Shown here piece after piece: positions 1-12,030 of a DNA stretch of 64,000 nucleotides. The notes below the pieces were generated by a model. It saw only the letters and a program-made list of their open reading frames with translations, did no database searches and was not told the origin of the DNA. The position numbers were made by a program, and so were the translations under genes. The stretch covers positions 25,213-89,212 of the forward strand of contig MU004185.1 of assembly GCA_010093605.1 (NCBI GenBank), written 5' to 3'. The number at the start of each line of letters is the position of its first letter. Positions within the stretch are counted from its first letter, which is position 1. The stretch comes from Lophium mytilinum. Its lineage: Eukaryota; Ascomycota; Dothideomycetes; Mytilinidiales; Mytilinidiaceae.

Positions 1-270
1 ATATATAATTCTTTATATATTTCTTCTATACTATATTATAGTAGTTATATATAGTAGTAGTTATACTAATTTTTAAGCGCGAGGCTATTCTTACGCTAAA
101 CCCTTTAAGTAATTTCTATTCTATGCCTATACACTCTATAGCCTCTCTATATCTACCTTAAGCTACTACTATAGCTTATAAATTAAATTAAAGTTAATAG
201 AATACTATTATATTATATTTTAAGTATTATTCTTTATATATATACTCTATTTTATATTATAGTAGTTAAA

Positions 271-300
271 TGCAGCGGTGCAAGGTTATACTGCATGCAA
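271..300. other. Short CpA/TpG-rich island inside the RIP block
   Basis: About 30 bases here hold several intact TGCA words (at 271, 279 and 292) and many CA and TG dinucleotides, while hundreds of bases on both sides have almost none. It may be an insertion that arrived after RIP stopped, or a stretch that escaped mutation. It begins with TGCA and ends with TGCATGCAA. It is too short to classify. Confidence 0.4.
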
Positions 301-3300
301 TTCTTAAAGATTAATTTTCTCTATATTAAACTTACTTCTCCCTATCTAACTCTAACCCTCTAGCCCCTATAATAGAAAGCTAAATACTAGGCGCTATTAG
401 TAAGTTAGGCTTATAAATTCCCCCCTTAGTAAACTTAGGCGTTTTTCTTAGCTTTCTCCGCGCACCTAATCTATTAGGCTTACTTAGTATACTATCTATA
501 GTTTTACTACTATATAATTAATACCCCTTTATACTTTAGCTATATTCTTTAACTATAGGTAGTATTTCTAATACTAAGTTTCTAATTAAGAAAGTAGTAT
601 TAGTAGCTTCTATTTCTCCCTATCTTTAATACTTATTTAAAAGCTTATAGTATCTATAGTTTAATAGATTATAAGTAAACTAAAAATCTTTACTTATTAT
701 TCTACTTAGATACTAATTTAGTCTTTAAAACCCTATTATAACTACTAGTTATTACTATACTTAGCTAGAATTCTATTAATTTCTATCTAGATATTACTAA
801 GTATATAGGTAGAGTATATAGCTTAGGCGCTTTATCTTTCTTTATATATATCTACTAGGGACTTATTAGTATTAAGGTACTACTAGTACTCTAGAAATTT
901 AATATATTTAATTATATTAGCTAGCTCTTAGTTCTATAGGGTTTCTAATAATATCTAAAGAATAGGCTATATAGTAGGGTTAATAAAAGACGCCTTTAAT
1001 ACTTACTAGAATAAGTTAAAAAATAGTAGCTTTTTCTTATAGACTTTATTAACTCTAATAATTCTAAACTATATATAGATACTAGAGGCATCTTATATAC
1101 TAGAGTATAGTACTTATTAGTAGAGCTAATCTAGTATATAGCTTTTAAATAAAAGTAGAGTTATAATAATAATATTTCTAGACTATTCTTATCTTAGACT
1201 ATATTTTCTAACCTAAGGGCTAGAATATATAGTAATCTAAGAGTTAGATATCTATAGCTAGAGCTAATAGTTTTTAATATTATAACTAGCGCTACTTATA
1301 TTATAATAGCTAATATATAGCTCTATTTTACCCTATTCTTTCTAGTTATTATTAAAGATATTCTAAAATTCTCTAACCTAGTTAGCTCTTAATAAGAAAG
1401 GAATAATAATTAGCGTATTTTCTAATACTAGTAGAATATAAGTAATAATCTCTTATAGCTTATATATATACTATAATAGATAATATAATTTACTACTACT
1501 ACTTTCTAGGTACTAAAGCCCTTAAAAGTATCTTTATATAGATATCTTCTATTATAGGTTAGGCCGTTAGCTCTATAAATCTCTAGGCTTGCCCGGGACC
1601 TTATAACCTTAGTATAGTAGTTTTTAAATATAGCGTTTACCTAGTATATAACTAGTATTTCTATAGTTTTTCTAAGGCCCTATTTATCTCTATTAAACCC
1701 GCCTTATATATTACTATACTAAAGTAGTATCTAGATAATTACTAATACTTAGTAGTAGTAAAGATAGCGTTTTAAGCCTAGTAATAGGATTATCTCTAGA
1801 TATATCTTAGAAGAGAGCTTAAATAACATGTATATCTTTATCTATAGCTTCTTTATTATATACTCTATAGTAGTAGCCTATATAGTTCTCTCTTAAACTA
1901 CTTATCTTATATTAAACCTCTTAACCTCTATATATCTAATTTCTAGCTTACTAGATTTTATCTTAAAATATTATATAGTATATTATATATCTAAATACTA
2001 ATTAGTATATTTAAATAGTACTAATCTTTATTTATATAGTAGTTTCTAGCTTATACTTATTTTTTTTTAAATATAGGTAAAGTTATATACTCTTATATAA
2101 ACTATACTACCTAGCTAAATAATTCTCTTATTTCTTATATATTCTATAACTATTCTACCTAAACTATAGTAGAAACTATAGTTTAAAAGACTATAATAAT
2201 ATAACTAAACTAGACTAAACTAGATTTTTACTCTATCTATAGAAGTTATAGTAGAGCTCTAGATATTATATAATATCTAAATTAGATATAGTACTTCTAG
2301 GTAAGCTATCTTTTACTATAAGATCTAGTAGTATTATATAAGTGCCTCTATCTAGCTCTAGTCTAGTTAAAGTAGAGAGAGATTTAGTACTCTACTATAT
2401 AATATCTTTAGGTAGATTAAATAGCTATAGGTAAACTTTTTACCTTATTTACTATCTTAGGAAAGGGGCTTCTATTATTAGATAAGGGCGGGCTAGAGTT
2501 ATAGTAACTATATACGTATTCTATAGTATAGTAAGCTTAATTTTTATTACTTATATACTTTATAGTATAATAAAGTTAATTAGTATTATAGTTATAACCT
2601 ACTAAAAGGCTATTATTAGCTTAAGCTTCTTCTACTTTAATTACTCTATTAAGGGAGGCTAGTAGATTTTTAGCTGCTATAGTAATAGAGTTAATAGGTA
2701 GTAGAGATATAATAGAATAGGCTAAATAGAGTACTGCTAGAGGTATTAGTATAGAGGGGGCTTATATAGTTAGTATAGTTATAAAAGTATACTAAAGAGT
2801 CTATAGTATTTTAATCTTATTCTCTAAAATAGTAAGGCGCATATTATATTTATACTTATTCTTAGCTATCTAAGTAAGGTTAGCTATAAGGTATTTAGTA
2901 ATCTTTTCTTACTCTATAGACTACTTATTAGCTTAAATATAGTTCTTTTACTAGGCCTTAATATCTATATTAAGAAAAGTAATTATCTCTTTATAAGTAT
3001 AAAGTTTATTTTTATATTCTTCTAGTTTAGTTTTAATATTAAGTAGGTGTTTAAGTTTCTTATATATAGCTTCTAACTTATTATTCTTCTTATTATATTT
3101 ATCTTTAAGAACTTTAATCTTATTTTAAAGGTTGCGCTGCACTTTCTAATTATTCTTATATATTTACTAGAGAATCTTAGTTATAGCTTAGTAACTTCTA
3201 AGAATATAAAAGAAGTAGATAGAATTAGCTTAGACTTATATAAGAAAGTTTTAAGAGTCTATAATCTTAATTAAGCTATTAAACTATTTATTACTAGGTA

Positions 3301-3513
3301 GAAGTAAATAGTCTAGAAATTTAGTAATATTATTAATAGTATTAAGAAATATACCCGGATTATAGCCCTAGCTAAAAGTATAGTACTTAATAATAGAGCT
3401 ATAGACTATTAAATCTAGAGTATATATAGAATTATTAATATTATTATCTTTAATAGTATCTTTATCTTAAGTAAGCTAATTCTCTTTCTCTTAAATAGGC
3501 TACTAGATATAGT

Positions 3514-3579
3514 CTATATAGATTATCTAGATAGACTATTAAGTATCTATATAGATTATTTAGGTAGACTATTAAATAT
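3514..3579. repeat. Two-copy 33-bp direct repeat
   Basis: Two adjacent 33-base units (3514-3546 and 3547-3579) both start CTATATAGATTAT and differ at only a few positions, mostly C/T or G/A. They lie inside the RIP block and add to the evidence that the substrate was repetitive. No function is inferred. Confidence 0.7.
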
Positions 3580-5949
3580 CTCTCTTAGTTAGCTTTTAAA
3601 GAGGCGCGCTCTTTAAAGTCTTATAAAAAGATTTAGAGAGCGCGCGGGACTATATATAGAATAGTAGAAAGTAGCTAAATAGTTATAAACTACTATATCT
3701 AGAGCGTTTAGGTTCTTTATTAGTAGAGGCTTTAGTATCTAGTAGAGGCGGTAAATTATTTATTATAAAGAGTATAGTAATAGTATTTAGTAAGGTAAGA
3801 TAGTATAGCTATATACTCTTTAGTATTATATATATAGTTATATAGATATACTTACTAAGCTATTAAATAGCTTAGTAAATAGAAATTAAGGTTTAAAATA
3901 TAAAGGTTAAAGTAGTAATAGTATAAAGAATTAGTACTAGTTAAAGTATTAGATATAACCTAATATTATAGTTATAGTATAGAGGAGCTTAGTATATAAG
4001 GTAACTAGATTAAATTTAAAAGGTTATATAAGAAATAGAAAGAAAGGCTTCTAGAAAAAAACTATATATATAGAGGAGAAAAGTATATAGGCGCTAGGCG
4101 GGCTAGTATATAGATAGCGCTAGGTAATATAATAGATATAGAAATAGAAGGCTAGTAATAGATAAATATATAACTAGAGAATAGAGTATAATCTATTATA
4201 ATTATATATATTAAAAATATATTATAATAGAAGTTATATTATAGCTATAATAAATATTACTTAAAACTTCTTTTATAAATAGCTTTTAAGCTAGTACTAT
4301 ATAGTTCTAGCTTTAGAATATTCTTATTAAAGGTACTAGATACTTACTATTCTAGATACTACTAGAATCTACTTTATAATTATTAGTAAGTATACTATAT
4401 AACTTATCTTCTATATTTTTCTTATCTAGCTTCTATTATAATATAGCTACTATTATCTATACTTTTACCTACTAGACTAGTATATAAATTTATAGTAGTC
4501 TAAGTATTAGTATCTAATATTAAGGTAAATAGCTTATCTAGTAAGAAAGGAAATAAATATTCTTACGGGGTAGGTAATAATAGTTAATTTACTTAACTAC
4601 TTCTATAGTCTATACTACTCTTAGAGTTATCTTAAGCTAGATAACCCTTATTAGTATTTTAATATCTAATCTATATTAACTTCTTATTATAGCTATACTA
4701 TAAGGTAGCTATAGATTTTAATCTTATAGTATTTAGAAAGCGTTTATAAAAGGCCTTATAGACCTTATTCTAGGCGGGCGTTATACCTATTTCTCTTAGA
4801 TTCTCTATACGCTTTTACTAATACTCTAATAGAAACGCCTTCTTAGCTTCTTTCTAGAGCTTATATTAGGCGTAGTTCTTAATATTATAATAGTATACTT
4901 ATACGCGCTAGGCTTTTATCTTACTAATCTTTAAACTATTATTCTAGTTAACTTTTCCTTTTACTCTAAAGTTAGTATTAATTTTACTAGTAACTTAGTA
5001 CTTTTATATAATTATAAGATAGTCTTTATAGGGCTTATAAATCTTAAATATAAATAGGTAGTATATAACTTTCTTATTAAGAAGAGTTATACTATTATTA
5101 TTAAAATTAGGCTCTAGTAGAATATAGGTAAAGTTATAGTCTATAATATTATTTACTTTTATCTTAACTATTCCCTCTCTATTCTTTCTATTCTTCTTAC
5201 TTTAGCTTTAATAGTTAGAATCTAATTTAGATAGTTCTCTACTATTTTTATCTACTTTATAATTATAGTAAATAAATTAAGTATCTAAGAAGGTATTTTA
5301 GACGCTATATATTAAATTATTTAGGCTAGATTTCTAGCTATAGTCTTAGTAGCTATTATAGTAGCTATTTTACTACGTTAGGCTATTAGTATTTTAAATA
5401 CTACCTGTATTAATACTTTAACTATCTAGCTTATTCTACGGGATAACTATATTATTTATAATTTTAGCACCTCTTTTAATAGTAAATATTATAGCCCTAG
5501 CCCTACTACTATTAGAGTATAGAGATCTAGACTTAACTAGAGATAGTAGCTTAATATAGTTACTAGCTCTAGGCGCGGATCTAGTTAAGGCTAGTATATC
5601 TAATATTATATTTTATAGTTAGGCTTATATACCTATCTTTATATTTAGCGGCTTAATAGCTAGAATACCTCTATAACTTACCTCTTAGGTACTATTCTAG
5701 AAAGTAGAGTATTTAGGTTAGCTTATTCTTTTATAGTCTCTACTATAGAACCTATATCTTTTCTATTAGTATATATAGGTTAGGTAGTTTTATTTATAGA
5801 CTAAGTTATAGAGGAATTTAAAAAACTACTTTTTATTATAGTAGAGCTATTACTAATAGTTATATAGATAAGATATTATTTCCGGGATCTCTCTATATAA
5901 TCTAGATATAGTTATCTCTTAATTAAAAGAAAATATACTAGATAGGGCA

Positions 5950-7740
5950 CTTCTTATAGTAGTATTACGTATTTAAGATAGAGTATAAATTAGGGTATAA
6001 TAGTATATATAGCTATTTATATTCTAAGGTATAATATTAAAGTTAATATAATAAAATCTAGACTTTTTCTTAACTACTTTACTACTTACTATCTAAGGCG
6101 CTTTTTATAGAGGTGTTAATTAACTAAATTAAAGCCTAGATTAGAGTATATTAGTCTATTTAGGCTTTTATACCCCGGAATAAGATCTTATAGTTAATAT
6201 TATAGAATCTAGACTTCTTTTTAACTATCTAGCTACTTACTAGCTAGGGTACTTCTTATAGTAGCGTTAGATAATTAAAATAACTTCTAAGTTATAGTAA
6301 ATAAATACTTTTAGCTATTCTATCTCTTAAATATAATATAAATATTAATATAATAGAATCTAGACTATATCTTAATAGACTAGCTACTAGCTCTCTAGAA
6401 TACTTCTTATAGTAGTATTAAGTAGATAGAATAGAGTATAGTTAGAGGTAGATTAATATACTAGAAAGTTAGTACTCTAGAATATAAAGTTAAGGTTAAA
6501 GCTATAGAATCTAGATAACCTTTTATATAACTAGGTACTAGCTATCTAGATTACTTTTTATAGTTATATAATATAGATATATATAGTAGTTTACCTATAA
6601 GATATATATATACTTAGAATTATAACCTTATATTATACTAGATTAAGCTACTCTAAGTATTTAAAGTCTATAGTACTATAGAGAATCCTCTACTTATATT
6701 TAATAATTAAATTAAATACTATTCTATATAAAATATAATAATAAAATATAAGTATAAGGTAATCTTTAAGAGTATTTAGGGTACCTTAAAAGGCTATTTA
6801 TACTCTAGGTATAATTTAAAGACTAGTATTATAGAAACTAAACTACCTTTTAATATAGCTAATACTTATAGATAGAGCTACTTCTAATAGTAGTATTAGG
6901 CGGGTAATACTAAAAAACTAGTAATATTATATTTATTTCTATCTACTAGACTATAGCTTTTATACTCTTAAAGATATAAATATTTAGATAATATATATTA
7001 AGTAACCTCTTAGCTATCTAGTATTCTACTAGCTATAGTGCTTCTAATAATAGTATTAAGTAACTAAAACTTAAGTAGAAGTAGTAAGGTATATTTACCT
7101 AGATACTTTTATACTCTAGATATAATTAGAAGTTTAGTATAGTAGATATTAGACTACTTTTTAATATAGCTACTATCTACTATATAGGGTCCTCTTTATA
7201 GTAGTATTAGACTAGTAAAATTCTAATTCTAGTAATAGAGTTTTTAAGTCTAAATAATTTTATACTCTAGATATAATTTAAAGGTTAGTATAGTAGAAAT
7301 TAGACTACCTTTTAATATAGCTACTATCTACTAGGTAGAGTTCTTCTTAAGGCGGTATCTAATAAGTAAGATTTAATCTAGAGTAGTAAGGTTTACCTAC
7401 CTAGGTACTTTTATACTCTAGGTATAGTTTAAATACTAGCGTAGTAGAAATCTAACTACCTTTTAATATATCTATTAACTATAAGCTAGGGTACTCCTTA
7501 TAGTAGCGTTAAATAAGTAAGATCTAAGTAGAAGGTATAAGGTTTACCTATCTAGGTACTTTTACGCTCTAGATAAGATTTAAATGCTAGCGTAGTAGAT
7601 TTTAGACTACCTTTTAGTATAGTAAAGACCTACTAGCTAAGGCGCTTCTTACGGCGGCATTAGACGAGCAAGATGTTAGCGGGAGTAGTAAGATCTATGT
7701 GTGTCTAGAGATCTAAACTTAGACCGTATCCAGGCGGAAC
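5950..7740. repeat. 151-bp tandem satellite array, about 11-12 degenerate units
   Basis: A marker word related to CTTCTTATAGTAGYRTTA recurs at 5950, 6101, 6252, 6403 and 6554, then at 6881, 7041, 7192, 7343, 7494 and 7645. Most steps are exactly 151 bases; the two exceptions are 327 (two units plus 25) and 160 (one unit plus 9). Other shared words per unit include AGACTACCTTTTAATATAG and CTAGGTACTTTTA. The last full units (7343-7740) keep more CG, CA and TG than the left ones, so mutation weakens toward the neighbouring gene. Because 151 is not a multiple of three the array cannot be one continuous coding repeat. The unit length is close to a nucleosome core. Left of 5950 the similarity fades. 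Confidence 0.85.
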
Positions 7741-7835
7741 GTCTAAGTGTAATTAGTCTAAGCACATGAAGCGAAATATAGAGTATAGTAAGAATATTTA
7801 TATCATCTTTAATTACGCAAACTATTAACAAGTAT

Positions 7836-9754
7836 TTATAACTCCTCTTCTTCTACCTCATCCACCCTCTCCCCACCGATCTTCTGCTTCTTGGCAGGCC
7901 TTGTCTGCCTCGTCTTCCGAGCCCGGGCCCCGGGGCCAGCCACCACGTCCTCAACATCAGCCTCGGCGTCCTCGTTCTTCCGCTTCTTGCCACCACCCGT
8001 CGTCTCACCCTGTCTAATCCTTGTCACCTCTGCGTCCCTGCTACACCAGGATGATATGGACGGCTGCTTCCTCGTCGTTTTTGGGAACTGTTTCACAAAT
8101 GCCACCAAAACGCTCTCCCAAAGCGCCTTTGTGCCTGCATCACCCCGCTTCTTCATCTCTTTGCGCCAATAATCGCGCAAGAAGGCCTTCTCTTCGTCGG
8201 CGAACTCCACTCGCGGTGCGTAGCGCGCGTAGCCTTCCACGCCTCGGCGGTAGTTCTGCGCCCTCCAAGTGTTCATCTTGGAGATGCACTTCTGGTCCTC
8301 CCAATCCACCTTGCTTGGGTATAGGAGACTCTTGTTGATAGTACCGGTGACCCTGTGCTTGCGAGTGATGACTAGACGGTCGTCGGCTTGTTGCCCAAGC
8401 TCGTACTTGAACGCAATGTGGAGTCCATTGTTGTCAAGGAATGGTCTACCTTCGGCGTCTAGGTCTGGTTCGAGGAATATGTAGGGGAACTTCTTCTTGG
8501 TGGACACCTTCTCTTCCGCGGCGTTGATGGACGCATCGTCTTTGATCTCTCCTTCGCTGTCGTCTCGGTCCTCGCCCATCTCCGCGGCTGCTTCACTGAC
8601 AACGGGCTGTTTCTGCTGAACCTCGGCTTCTGCGAGTTTCGGCGCATCTCTCTTGCGATTTGCGCGTGGCTTCTCGGTCCGCTTTTTCTCGGTATTTCGA
8701 GCATATGGATGGTAAGGGAGAGGATTGGCAGCAGGACGGGCGGCCACTTTCCTAGTCCTGAGCTGTCGTCCTTCGACTTGCAGATCTTGGGTTGTTTGGG
8801 TTTGTGGTCCTAAGTGGGCTGGATCTGGTGCTTGGGAAGGTCCTTTCGCGGTGGCTGGGTTGTCGATGTCTACGGGATTCGCGGCGGTGCCATCGCCGGT
8901 AGCCTCTAGACGTGCCGCAGCTCTAGCTCGGGCAGCCTCAATCTTCGCAGCATGAGCGGCAAGCCTCGCTTGTTTCAACTCATCAATAGTCGCCTCCACG
9001 TTGTGCTGGCTGTATTGGAAGCCTGCGCCCATGCCCAGGAGCTTCATGGCTTCACCAATATCTGATTGCCCGTTCTTCGCGGCTGCCTTTGAGTCGAACG
9101 CTTTTCCCAACTCAACTTGCTTCGACTTGGGTATGATCAATCCGCCGACTGATTTGTATCCAGTGTGAAGTGCGGCGCGAATGCGGTGTTTCTTGGTGGG
9201 TTTCTCGCTGATGAGGTATGGAGTATCTTCGTAAGTGCCAGTAACGACTCCGTTGGCATCGACTATGACTCCTTCTCCGAGAACGGCGTCATCGAATTGG
9301 CCGGATACCGCAAGGATCAGCTTCGCTTCGTCCCATGCCTCGGTCGCGGAGAGAGGGCTTCCCAGAGAGATGATTCGCGTCTTCGAATACGGAATGAAGG
9401 TGACACCATCGAGAATATCTTCGATGTGGTCTGCTAGGACGAAGGTTGAAGTGCGTCCGTTATGGGTCGCTCGTAGGAAAGCCGGTGATGGATGAAGCAG
9501 CTCAGACGGATTCACTGAGGGCGGAGGCGGTTGAGGTGCGGGCATTCCCATCGCTGCTCCTGGCGCAGTCTAGTACGTGTCAGCAGTCTTCATTACGGTG
9601 GCAAGGGCCTCTTTCGACAGCTACTTACAACTTGTGCTCCGTTCGCAGCAGCGCGTGTCGACTTCGCAGTGTCCTCGTTGAGCTTTTGTTGCAAGTTCGT
9701 AGTCTTGGCAAGCCTGGACGCTCGTCTCTGAGCCGCTGTGCTAGGGAGTGCCAT
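7836..9754 (-). CDS. Charged, probably nuclear protein of unknown function
   Basis: Two exons join in frame: 9754-9629, a 59-bp intron (9570-9628, GTAAGT donor, GCTGAC branch, TAG acceptor), and 9569-7836. The chosen start gives 619 residues. The frame stays open upstream to an ATG at 10066, which would add 104 residues rich in Arg, Ser and Thr that resemble a mitochondrial presequence. I prefer the internal start (MALPSTAAQRRASR) because the rest looks nuclear: an alanine-rich helical stretch, long Lys/Arg and Glu/Asp runs, and a C-terminal tail with basic clusters. A conserved-looking block between KKKFPYIFLEPDLDAEG and SISSWCSRD, with spaced Trp, Phe and Leu, could be a small helical DNA-binding fold, but this is only an impression. 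It is the first gene beside the RIP block; its stop lies about 100 bases from it. Confidence 0.7.
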
Positions 9755-12030
9755 CGGTGCGATGCTAGTATGCGGTACAGCTTGCGTTGGGATTTTTCTT
9801 GCGGGGCTGGTGTTGTGATGATAGTCGAACGCGTATCGACTCAATCGCTGATTCGCGAGCGAATGATACGATGGAGATCTAGCGATGGATGGAAAGGTTT
9901 CGAAAGTTGAGATCGCACGGGTTGAAAGACTCTGAGTGGGAGGAGGTGGTGTCGTGGAGGTTGTGCGGAGCCCAATTCTTTGCGGTCCTTGGGGGTGCAA
10001 GGTTCTCGAGAAAGCAGCTAGCAAGACTCGTGGTCTACGAGTGACGGTGGATGCAATGGATTCCAAGATACCAGTCAGTGGTGGGTGTGGCGATTATCCG
10101 CTGTCTGACGATGGTGAGTAGAGCTTTCTCTTGCACGGCACTGCTAACAACAACAATTGGCCGGATCGGAGAAACTTCTCGGGTTCGTGGCGGACATCCA
10201 GAACCTTCCCTCCCTCTGATATTCGGACACAGTCTTAAGCGTCAAAAACATGACCCGGCACCGGACCAAACATAACAGAATAAGAAAGCGCTCCCACTGC
10301 AGGATCGCTCTGCGGAGAGGCATGCTCCGCTTCGTAGGGATGCTCGCAACCAGATCTCGCAAAGAGCAAATAGAATATCAAAGAAGGTGAGAACACGGCG
10401 TACTAAATCATACAGAAACAAATGTAGCTCGTTGGCGAACTTCAGAAGCCCTCGCGAAACTCATCCCCTTCCACAAACACTTACTACCTCACATCAAAAC
10501 CTTCCTGTATCCCCGTACACATGTTCCTTGGTCAAGTCTAGAGATGGCGTAATGAGGTTCGGCTGGCCTTCAACAACCACAGGCGATTGCGTTATCGCCT
10601 CTTCAAAGAGCGAGCTTTTCACTCCTCAGACCGTGATGGTGTAAGCTCGTCTGAAAAGATTCAATAAAAACTGACCCAGAAGAATAGCAACTTGCCGTCT
10701 CAAACCTTCGCCGGCGATCGCTTTATCCGTACGTAGCTATCGAAACCAGCCAACCTTTAATGGATCTTCCTCGTCTGGGTGGTTAAAGACACCCGAGTCC
10801 ACCGGGCTCTGCGCAAGGACATGCACTTGCTGGTCCTTTGTTCCGGCCTGAGGTAGCAAGCTTTGCGGACACGAACAAATCTTCCTTGATACCAGGTGTT
10901 CATTTCACCACATCTCCTCTACCGCGAGGTCGCGAAGTGATCGTCCTCGCAAATTTCATAAGGATTGGTCCGTGGGAAATTTGACCTTCGATCGTGGCTC
11001 TCCAGCATCTCTCTCGAGGACTCCGAGAGACTGCGGGGCCGCAACACAGCGGTGAACGCTTTTGGCATTTTCTCACTCCTCAGCAAAAGTGCCCAGGTTC
11101 CAAGGCTACTAGGCGTAAAGACTATGCTCGGTCTTTAATTGACGTAGACGTGATGCGCATTGATGAGGCCTATGGGATCAATGATTGGTACGAGGAGGAA
11201 ATGATCCGTGTACGGCTCTGCAGAGCCTCACGTGGAGTTCCCGTAAGCGTTGTCGATGAGAAGATGAACTTGGTGCTCGTGACGGAATCACATGAGCTCA
11301 ATCAAGGTGCTGATGAGATAGCAGCGTTCCGGCGGAATGTGCACCAGGTTTAGCAGGGCGCGTGTTCGTACATCCTTGTCGCTGAAATGCTCCAAAGCTT
11401 TCCCGTATTAATCACGTATTTAGGGCCGAAAGAGCGTCGAAGAATCTGCGCATACGATTTCCAAGTCCCCTTAGCAAAGCCCCTCACCTGGATCCAATCT
11501 CCATTTCAGCAAGGCGGGGCTCAAGGCTTTGAGTACCGTAGTTTTCTAGGAGATATCTTCGCATTCTAGCTGGCGAATGGAGTACCCAGTGCGATGATGC
11601 GCCGACGCGCCGACGCCCCAGACAGTTGTAGGCCGACGGTGGTTATGTAGCTGTAGTAAAACGCTGGACCCGCAGTGTTCGGTGCGCTGGCGAAGGAGAT
11701 GGCGCCGGATGGATAGGTTATGGCAGTACAGCTGTAAAGCCCCAACTCGCGCTGGAATTTCAAGCCGGTTCGTAGATGTAATTCGCTAAAAGAAAGCATG
11801 GTGTTAACAGATGAGGGAGGTGTTAAGGCTGGAGAGAGTTGAGATGGAAACAAGCTTTGTGAACTAGACCCAATATAGACTAGCCTCACCATCGTGGGAG
11901 CGGAGCTATCCCGGGCCCAGTTATTCTGTCCGACCTTGGTCGCCTGTTGCCGTCTAACCTACAACGTGCTCCGTCTGTTACACCTGCAATAAACACGTCT
12001 CCGGAGTGCGACACCTTGACAACGAGCGAA
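9755..12030. other. Intergenic region, no convincing gene
   Basis: This stretch has normal GC content and separates two divergent genes. It includes the 104-codon open extension of the left gene (9755-10066). Two short frames (10994-11353 plus, 11566-11892 minus) exist but show no recognisable motif or supporting splice sites. The plus frame uses a GTG as its first codon. It probably holds the promoters of both flanking genes. Confidence 0.5.

Larger units (their letters stand above)
1..7740. repeat. AT-rich RIP-mutated repeat block, no genes
   Basis: Almost the whole 7.7 kb is built from TA, TAG and CTA words. The dinucleotides CA and TG are nearly absent, and surviving cytosines sit mostly in CT, CC and CG. 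Every frame is riddled with TAG and TAA and no open frame reaches 60 codons. This is what RIP (C to T at CpA in duplicated DNA) leaves behind in Pezizomycotina. The source was presumably repetitive, but the mutation is too deep to name any element family by eye. The right part (5950 onward) is a 151-bp tandem array; the left part shows no clear ends. The block stops abruptly before the gene ending at 7836. It could be pericentromeric, subtelomeric or a transposon island. The RIP reading is strong; the origin is unknown. Confidence 0.88.

Noticed and set aside
350-358. CTAACCCT-like words suggesting a telomere
   Set aside because: Only an isolated copy; no TTAGGG array at the window edge.
5950-7740. 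CRISPR-like array
   Set aside because: The 151-bp units are contiguous and homologous throughout, with no alternating repeat and spacer; the host is a eukaryote.
10994-11353. 119-codon plus frame
   Set aside because: Begins with GTG, has no motif and no supporting exon; kept only as part of the intergenic note.
11566-11892. 108-codon minus frame
   Set aside because: No recognisable domain, no splice partner, and it lies in the likely promoter of the RapZ-like gene.
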